Assembly (NCBI GenBank): GCA_900548185.1
Contig: URJJ01000031.1
Location: 1 to 28,482, forward strand
Source of the DNA: an uncultured Opitutales bacterium
GTDB taxonomy: Bacteria; Verrucomicrobiota; Verrucomicrobiia; Opitutales; Intestinicryptomonadaceae
DNA: 28,482 nucleotides
Reading direction: 5' to 3'
Numbering within the stretch: position 1 is the stretch's first letter; every line of letters begins with the position of its first letter. The notes beneath the pieces were generated by a model. The model was not told the DNA's origin and did not search any database. It saw only the letters and a program-made list of their open reading frames with translations. This document shows, piece by piece, positions 23,294 to 28,482 of the stretch. The position numbers were made by a program, and so were the translations under genes.

Positions 23294-23662
23294 TTACTGA
23301 CAAACAACAACTGCATTTGGGTTCGAAACCCACAAGACCTTTTCGGATGGGGAAAACGACCAGTTGGCATCGCTTAGGCCGTCGATAATCCGCTCTCCGG
23401 AAACCGCAACAATGTAGAAGTCCTTCGCTCCGTCAACAGCCCACTCTATGGGGATGCCGGCCTTTGCGTTTCCTACGGAAATTTCTGCGCGGATTGCGTC
23501 ATAGTCGTCAGGCTCAACAACGCCGCTTTCTCCGCCAGAGGCATTGCCGCTCGGCTCAATTTCCCAAGTGTACACGCCCTGGCTTATCTTGACCACCCTG
23601 CAACGCGCCAGCTCGTCGACCAGCGTCCCGTTTTCATTGTAGACTGAATACGTCTCGCTCAT
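23294..23662 (-). CDS. Hypothetical protein, probably phage-derived
   Basis: 122 aa without a recognised domain: an N-terminal beta-rich part (MSETYSVYNENGTLV, then VVKISQGVYTWEIEP), an acidic middle, and a Val/Ser-rich end. No signal peptide or membrane segment. GC is higher than in the AT-rich island part and similar to the large phage gene further right, which has the same orientation. It may be the next gene of that phage unit, now separated by the toxin-antitoxin pair. No Shine-Dalgarno sequence precedes the ATG. Confidence 0.6.
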   Translation of the reverse strand: MSETYSVYNENGTLVDELARCRVVKISQGVYTWEIEPSGNASGGESGVVEPDDYDAIRAEISVGNAKAGIPIEWAVDGAKDFYIVAVSGERIIDGLSDANWSFSPSEKVLWVSNPNAVVVCQ

Positions 23663-23704
23663 ATAGGGCTATACGTAAAAAGTCGAAAACGATTTTTTTG
23701 AGGC

Positions 23705-23732
23705 TTGACAGAGTACGCAAAATGCGTATGTT
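23705..23732 (+). promoter_or_regulatory. Toxin-antitoxin promoter with embedded operator
   Basis: A perfect -35 TTGACA (23705-23710), a 16-nt spacer and TATGTT (23727-23732). Within the spacer TACGCA, AAA, TGCGTA (23714-23728) form a perfect inverted repeat, well placed for autorepression by the antitoxin. The -10 box ends only 6 nt before the toxin ATG, so the message would be leaderless or nearly so. Confidence 0.7.
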
Positions 23733-23738
23733 GCCATC

Positions 23739-24068
23739 ATGAAAATTTTCAAAACCCCTTTGTATCAAAAAGCGGCAAAGAAGATTGGAATCACCGCAAA
23801 AGAGGAGGGAGGCCTATTTTTGGAGTTGTTTGAAAATCCCGAGAAAGGCGATTTAATTGTGGGAGGCGGAGGGATTAGAAAAATCCGCCTTGCGCTTGGA
23901 AATCGCGGGAAAAGCAAAGGAGCAAGAGTAATTTATACATTTTTTGAAGTAAAAGGCCGCATATACCTTTTGTGGGCGTACAAAAAGGGTGAAAAAGAAA
24001 ATCTAACCCAAAAAGAGGTCAATAATCTTAAACTTTTCACGGAAATAATTAGAGAGGAAATGCAATGA
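23739..24068 (+). CDS. RelE/HigB-family toxin of a type II TA pair
   Basis: 109 aa, typical for the RelE/ParE superfamily branch paired with a downstream HTH antitoxin. Seen: the N-terminal helices (LYQKAAKKIGITAKEEGGLF), then the beta-sheet core GDLIVGGGGIRKIRLAL, ARVIYTFFEVKGRIYLLWAYKKG, and a closing helix NNLKLFTEIIREEM. Family members inhibit translation, usually by ribosome-dependent mRNA cleavage with basic residues such as those in RKIR and YKKGEKEN. Toxin precedes antitoxin as in HigBA-type systems, and the stop overlaps the antitoxin start by four bases (ATGA). No upstream ribosome site is available. Confidence 0.85.
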   Translation: MKIFKTPLYQKAAKKIGITAKEEGGLFLELFENPEKGDLIVGGGGIRKIRLALGNRGKSKGARVIYTFFEVKGRIYLLWAYKKGEKENLTQKEVNNLKLFTEIIREEMQ

Positions 24069-24355
24069 GTGAGCTTTACGAAAACATCATGAAAGCCCTT
24101 ATGGAGGTCAGGGAAATAGAAGCGGGGCGGCTAAAGCCCGCCGGCGTAGTAGAAAAGCTCGAAACGCCGAAGGCGGTCAGGGAGAAGTTAAAGCTTTCCC
24201 AGCCTGAGTTTGCGCGTTTTGTAGGGGTTAAGCTTGCAACTTTGCGCAACTGGGAGCAGGGGCGCAGCAAGATACCATCGACGGCAAAACGCTTGTTGCG
24301 CATTGCGGAAAAGCACCCGGAAATAATCCTTGAAATGACATCGGCAGAACGCTGA
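24065..24355 (+). CDS. HTH (XRE/NadS-like) antitoxin
   Basis: A 96-aa partner of the toxin just upstream, translationally coupled through the ATGA overlap. The N-terminal 35 residues (ENIMKALMEVREIEAGRL and on) form the likely toxin-binding arm. Residues about 44-70 are the helix-turn-helix (LSQPEFARFVGVKLATLRNW, then EQGRSKIP), which should bind the inverted repeat TACGCA-AAA-TGCGTA in the promoter. The rest, AKRLLRIAEKHPEIIL, is the usual final helix of HigA/NadS-type antitoxins. Ends just before a bidirectional terminator. Confidence 0.88.
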   Translation: MSELYENIMKALMEVREIEAGRLKPAGVVEKLETPKAVREKLKLSQPEFARFVGVKLATLRNWEQGRSKIPSTAKRLLRIAEKHPEIILEMTSAER

Positions 24356-24360
24356 TGCAA

Positions 24361-24393
24361 AAAAAGCCGCCTTTTTTCGAGGCGGCCTTTTTT
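24361..24393. terminator. Bidirectional rho-independent terminator
   Basis: GCCGCC (24366-24371) and GGCGGC (24381-24386) form the stem, with A and T runs on both outer sides, so it works for the TA operon (plus) and the polyvalent phage gene (minus). The minus-strand stop codon lies directly at its edge. Confidence 0.8.
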
Positions 24394-27300
24394 CTAGTTT
24401 TCTCTGGACTTTCTAATCTTACGATATTCCCTCCATGGGGCGAAGACGCTTGCGGCAAGCTTGTCGGCATCCTCCGGAACTTCCTCCCAATCAAACAAAA
24501 CCAAATCTTTGGAAAGTTCCCAAGTATACTTCATTGGACGGACAAGGCCCTCCATTGGCATAATGCCGGAAGAATAGCCGCTGCCAACGGAATCCACCAT
24601 ACGTCCAAACAGGAAAAGACCTCCGAAAGGCCCGGTCGCCATCTGAGTTAGAACAAATTTCTCGTCGTCATCGTCAAATCCGCCCTTTAAAAGCGCGTTC
24701 CAGAGAACCATTGAGGCCGCATAGCTGCCTTCAACAAGCATGGAAACGACAGCCCATGTTCGCAGGGCCTTCCAAACTGCGGCCCTGCCTTCCGGGGTTT
24801 TTACCCCCAGGGCGATTGCCCTGCGTATTTCCGAAACGGACTTTGAAAACATAAGCTGCGGAGGCGACGAAAACATGCCTATTGCCTTTGCCAAATCGCC
24901 GCCGCGCCGCTGCCAATGGCTCATATTCATGATTTTGCCGCTTGCCTGCGTGCGCTCGGCAATCTGCCACATATCGCTCATTGCAAGCTCGCGGGCCTTT
25001 TCAGTGGAGAATCCCCTGCGCAAATATGCCTCGATTCCCGTGCGGTAAACGCCCTGGCCGACCATGGCGATTGCCAGCATGTCGCTTGCCCTGTTTGCCA
25101 CGAGCGCATAGCGCTTGTAAAGCCGCCAGAACCTGTTCTGGTCGGGCTTTGCCAAAAGCTCCTCAATAATCTGCATATTGCCCGACGCGAAACGCCGCCT
25201 TGCCGTTTCCGAGCGGAATATCTCCATTGCGGCCGCAAAGCCTTCCGGCGTAAAGAAAGTTGAAAAGTTCTTCAAAACATCCGCCGTGCCAATATAAGTT
25301 CCCCAGGAAAACACGCCCGGCAGGAACTGCCTGACGCCGCTGCCGAGATTGAAACCGAGCTGCATTATCGCAAAAATGCCCGACGCCTTGCGGACTTCCT
25401 CATGCGCAAATCCCCGGGTTTTTCCGGAAGCAATGTCGGCAATAAAACCTTTCAAAAGCTGCAAAACGTCCGCGCCGCAGCGTTCGCGTATGAGGGTCTG
25501 GATTTCCGCATCTCCGAAGAGCGCGCGAAGCTCCAGGTAAATTTCCGAAAAAGCCTTGAACTGCGCATTGGTCGCAACCCTCTCAAAGAAAAGCCCCAGC
25601 ACGTCCGCCGTTTCGTCAAAATCCCTCGAATGCGCCACTCGCGGAGAAAGCGATTTGGGCACTACCGGGACGGACGGCGCGCCCTCCTCCATGCCTCCGG
25701 AACGCTCCACTTTGACAGGCATGTAAAGGGGGTCTTCGCTTTCTATGCCAAGGCCTATGACGCGCTTTGAAACGCGGCTTATCGCCGGCAAATCCTCGCG
25801 GTACTCCTTCCTCAGCCATTCTATAAAGCGCATATCCTCGGGAGAGAGGGCTTCTTCAAGCTCCGCAATATAGGCGCGGGTTGCCTCCGCCTTCAGGGAG
25901 GAAAGCTCCCTTTCAAGGACGGCCCGCGACTGTTTGAGCATTCCCTTTTCATATTCGTCCAGCCCCGACAAATTCATATCCTTAATTTGTCTTTCAAGCT
26001 CTTCGGCGCGTTTGACGGTCTCGTCGCTTTTTGCCGCGCGGTGGCGGAAAACGGTTTCCGCGTAGTTTTGTTGCGCCGCCGAAGCGTAAAGCTGCATGAC
26101 CTGCGCAATGCTCATTTCCTGTGGCATTTCCGAGTTTGAAAACTTTTCAAGTTTGCCGTCGGGCGTCAGCAGGCGCTTCATGGCGGCCTCCGCGCTCGTA
26201 CCGTATATCTCGCGCAAAGCCTCGTACAGGCGTTCCTGCTTGCGGAAAACCTCGTTTGAAACGCCGTCCGCCGCACGGTGTATTCTTGAAACAAGCCCGT
26301 TTCTCAGCTCTTCAAAGCGCTCGCGCGTCTCGCCCGTGGCGTATTCCGCCAATACGTCAAGCAGGCTGTCAAAGGGCATGGAGCCCGTGGCGAGTTTGCG
26401 CAGGTAGCGCCGGGCAGAGCCGTCCCTGGACGCATTATGCGTCGAAGCCCGCAGGGCGTCTGCCAGGACCTTGCGCTTTGCCGCGTTTTCCGCCTTGCGC
26501 TCCTCAATGCGCCGGGCCTGTTCAGACATCTGCGAATCTATGTAGTTTTCAAGGAAGTCAACGGCCTGTGCCATTTCCCCGCGCGACTTCTCCGCCCAGT
26601 TGCCGAACATTTTAAGGTCGGCTATTGCGTTCCCCACTTCGGCGCGCAGATCCTCCATGTCGCTCTTTCGGTCTGGACTATCCCTGTCCGGATCCTTTTC
26701 AAAGTATTTTTCGGCGTTTTCAAGCTTTTCGGATGCAGCGGCAAAAGCCTCCGCGCACCCGTCGGCATCGAGTTCCACATAGCCCTTTATCGCGTTTATG
26801 CGCTTTTGCACAGAGCCTGCCATATTGCGCTTGTCGTCTCGCTCCATGCGCGAAGGCTTCTTGCCGTGCCGTTTCAGGGCGGCATGAAGCTTCTCCGTAA
26901 GAGCCTTTTTGTCGTCGCGGACGCTCCGGTTGAAAATCCTGAGCGCGATATGCTCCGCGCGGAGGGTGAAGTTGTCAAGCTTCTGCCCGGCGCGCTCGCC
27001 GTCCTTTATCCTTATTGCGGCGTAGGCCTTGCGGGAAAGCTCGCCGATTTTCTCCATAATAAGCTCCCTCTCCCTGCCGTAAGTGAGCTTCCCGGCCGCA
27101 TCCGCCAGCACGTTTACAAGCGTCTTGCGGTATTTTTCGCGCATTACAGACTCCGTATCGTCCGCCGCGCGTGAACGCCTTATGACTTCCCTTCTTATGC
27201 TCGATATTACCCCGCGTATGTCTTCGTTCAAAAGGGGCCGCCCGCCTGAAAGCTCCGCCGGCTCGCCGTCGTCGCCGTAAAATTCGGCTTCGGCATCTTC

Positions 27301-28482
27301 AATGTCGCGGGCGTCCATATCCTCGCTTTTCGGGCGTTCGGGCTCATTCTCAAGGGCGCGCAGGATTGATTCCGCCAAATCGGCATTGAAGTCGCCCGCC
27401 TCGTAGCCTTTTATTGCGTCAAGCTTCCTTTGTTTCATTTCCCTTAGCCAGCGGAGGACTTTCTGTCTGGCTTCCCCGTAGGCCTCGCCGTCCTTGCGGA
27501 AAGACTCGTAAATCCTGTCCACATATTCGCTCTGCCAATAAAAGTCGCTTTCGGCCATCTGTATGCCCTGGTCCAGATCGCGCTCAAGATTGTATTTTTT
27601 CGCCCGGCAGGTCTCCGCAATCTTGCCTGCGCGGTCTTTTACATACTCATAATTCGAGCCGTCAAATTCCCCCGGGGGCAGGAGCCTCTCCAGCTTTGCC
27701 TGCGTTATAGTCCGCCCCTGCAAAATATCCTTTGCAAGAACTATCGACGCCCACACCAGCGGATTGTTTCCACGTTCCTGGCGGATAAGCCAGCGAATGT
27801 CATTTTTTAAATTATTTTCTTGCAACAAAGAAAGTAATCTATTGTCTATAAAAACATTGGGGGACCCAGTCGGCGGCCGGACACGCGAGTTAAGCGTGAG
27901 CAACCGTTCGATGAGGTCTCCCTTTTCTATTTGTGTTAAAGCCTGGTCGTAATACCATTCGCCTTCGGACTCTCCGATTGTCAGGCGAGCCGTATAATCC
28001 CTGCCTCCTATTTTTAAGCCGCAGGCGTAGTAGCGGTACCTGTCGTATTTGCCATTGCCTTTTTCGTTTGGCTCTTCCCCGAGGAAGATGGAATTTTTAA
28101 TCATTTGCGGAATAGCCGCAAACGACCGCAGATAATCCTCATCATATCTGTCATGCGACAAAAGCTTTCTTGCCCCGGTCTGGCCTATTTCGATTTCGTC
28201 TCCCGTGTCGGCATTTATGTATTTTTTGCCGCGCAATTCGTTTAAGATGAAGTTTCGCGCGGACTTTGGGTTGAGTTCGTACAGTCCCTTGTAGTCGATT
28301 TCTCCAATCTCAACAGGTTTTGCATTTTTAAGTTTTTCTATGCGTTCAGGCGATGGATCTTCTATCCTCCAGCGCATATCGGGATTTTCGGAATCAAATC
28401 TTTCGCTGAGCGGAATAAGCCGCCCCGCATCATCAAATGTGAATGGGTCTTGAAGCTTTACAGTGGCGCCGCCCTCGAACGA
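24394..28482 (-). CDS. Large polyvalent phage protein, 5' part outside the window
   Basis: The frame is open from the right edge to TAG at 24394-24396, at least 1362 residues. Met at 28377 is internal: the 35 codons before it are open and protein-like, ending DPFTFDDAGRLIPLSERF. That linker type commonly follows an ADP-ribosyltransferase-like domain in polyvalent phage proteins (from memory). Then comes a compact domain, KKYINADTGDEIEI through YYACGLKIGGRDYTARLTIG, resembling LPD3 or BECR-type folds. Long, charged, helical coiled-coil stretches fill the middle. The end, FGGLFLFGRMVDSVGSGY through DADKLAASVFAPWREYRK, resembles the LPD38 terminal domain. Such proteins are carried in phage particles and delivered with the DNA. 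Confidence 0.8.
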   Translation of the reverse strand, partial: SFEGGATVKLQDPFTFDDAGRLIPLSERFDSENPDMRWRIEDPSPERIEKLKNAKPVEIGEIDYKGLYELNPKSARNFILNELRGKKYINADTGDEIEIGQTGARKLLSHDRYDEDYLRSFAAIPQMIKNSIFLGEEPNEKGNGKYDRYRYYACGLKIGGRDYTARLTIGESEGEWYYDQALTQIEKGDLIERLLTLNSRVRPPTGSPNVFIDNRLLSLLQENNLKNDIRWLIRQERGNNPLVWASIVLAKDILQGRTITQAKLERLLPPGEFDGSNYEYVKDRAGKIAETCRAKKYNLERDLDQGIQMAESDFYWQSEYVDRIYESFRKDGEAYGEARQKVLRWLREMKQRKLDAIKGYEAGDFNADLAESILRALENEPERPKSEDMDARDIEDAEAEFYGDDGEPAELSGGRPLLNEDIRGVISSIRREVIRRSRAADDTESVMREKYRKTLVNVLADAAGKLTYGRERELIMEKIGELSRKAYAAIRIKDGERAGQKLDNFTLRAEHIALRIFNRSVRDDKKALTEKLHAALKRHGKKPSRMERDDKRNMAGSVQKRINAIKGYVELDADGCAEAFAAASEKLENAEKYFEKDPDRDSPDRKSDMEDLRAEVGNAIADLKMFGNWAEKSRGEMAQAVDFLENYIDSQMSEQARRIEERKAENAAKRKVLADALRASTHNASRDGSARRYLRKLATGSMPFDSLLDVLAEYATGETRERFEELRNGLVSRIHRAADGVSNEVFRKQERLYEALREIYGTSAEAAMKRLLTPDGKLEKFSNSEMPQEMSIAQVMQLYASAAQQNYAETVFRHRAAKSDETVKRAEELERQIKDMNLSGLDEYEKGMLKQSRAVLERELSSLKAEATRAYIAELEEALSPEDMRFIEWLRKEYREDLPAISRVSKRVIGLGIESEDPLYMPVKVERSGGMEEGAPSVPVVPKSLSPRVAHSRDFDETADVLGLFFERVATNAQFKAFSEIYLELRALFGDAEIQTLIRERCGADVLQLLKGFIADIASGKTRGFAHEEVRKASGIFAIMQLGFNLGSGVRQFLPGVFSWGTYIGTADVLKNFSTFFTPEGFAAAMEIFRSETARRRFASGNMQIIEELLAKPDQNRFWRLYKRYALVANRASDMLAIAMVGQGVYRTGIEAYLRRGFSTEKARELAMSDMWQIAERTQASGKIMNMSHWQRRGGDLAKAIGMFSSPPQLMFSKSVSEIRRAIALGVKTPEGRAAVWKALRTWAVVSMLVEGSYAASMVLWNALLKGGFDDDDEKFVLTQMATGPFGGLFLFGRMVDSVGSGYSSGIMPMEGLVRPMKYTWELSKDLVLFDWEEVPEDADKLAASVFAPWREYRKIRKSREN

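Noticed and set aside
24394..24396. General TAG reassignment in the element or host
   Set aside because: ilvC, the DUF985 gene and the polyvalent phage gene all end at TAG, the last one right at a terminator, so TAG works as a stop here. Only local suppression or decay remains for the broken gene at 18811-19895.
18064..28482. Second copy of the tRNA-Arg 3' end (attR)
   Set aside because: I looked for GTGGGTTCGAGTCCCAC and the following bases downstream and saw no copy by eye in this window; the far end probably lies outside.
1..28482. CRISPR array or insertion sequence
   Set aside because: No regularly spaced repeats and no transposase-like open frame were seen.

Overview
The window is a chromosomal segment (about 18 kb, GC-rich) joined to a mobile or phage-derived island (about 10 kb). 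The host part has high-GC coding sequence, long gene-poor spacers and frequent ATA and AGG codons. My best guess for the host is a Verrucomicrobiota/Opitutae-type bacterium, but this is an impression with no 16S or ribosomal marker behind it.

Host backbone, 1-18 kb. On the minus strand, HAD phosphatase, tRNA-Val(UAC), ilvN and ilvC form a tight run, so branched-chain amino acid synthesis genes sit directly behind a valine tRNA. Next come two small cupin genes (plus), an unassigned protein with a uracil-DNA-glycosylase-like look (minus), a large HAE1-type RND efflux pump (minus) and a Gdx/SugE guanidinium exporter (minus). From 8.87 to 12.62 kb, gnd-zwf-pgl (plus) form a compact operon that encodes the whole oxidative pentose phosphate branch. 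A secreted GH71/GH99-like protein follows, ending in a series of three stem-loops. Then come tRNA-Tyr(GUA), flanked by an inverted pair of a 34-bp palindromic repeat, a PoxB-type pyruvate oxidase, and tRNA-Arg(UCU).

Island, 18.1 kb to the window end. Base composition drops sharply right after the tRNA-Arg 3' end and its terminator, as expected at an integration junction, but no integrase is visible. The AT-rich part (18.1-23.2 kb) holds small regulators (an excisionase-like HTH protein, a 44-aa HTH-like protein, an XRE repressor), a membrane protein with a SieB-like layout, a DUF2971 protein and several broken genes. The broken genes are a TonB/TolA-C-like gene with one frameshift and two in-frame TAGs, and a NYN-nuclease gene with a TAG, a TAA and a deletion. 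Between the DUF2971 and NYN genes lies a GC-rich, apparently structured non-coding stretch (about 22.22-22.33 kb), which is the best candidate for an undescribed element here.

The last part (23.3-28.5 kb) is phage-like. It has a hypothetical gene, an inserted RelE/HigB-type toxin and HTH antitoxin pair with a readable promoter and operator, and a giant polyvalent phage protein whose reading frame runs off the right edge of the window.
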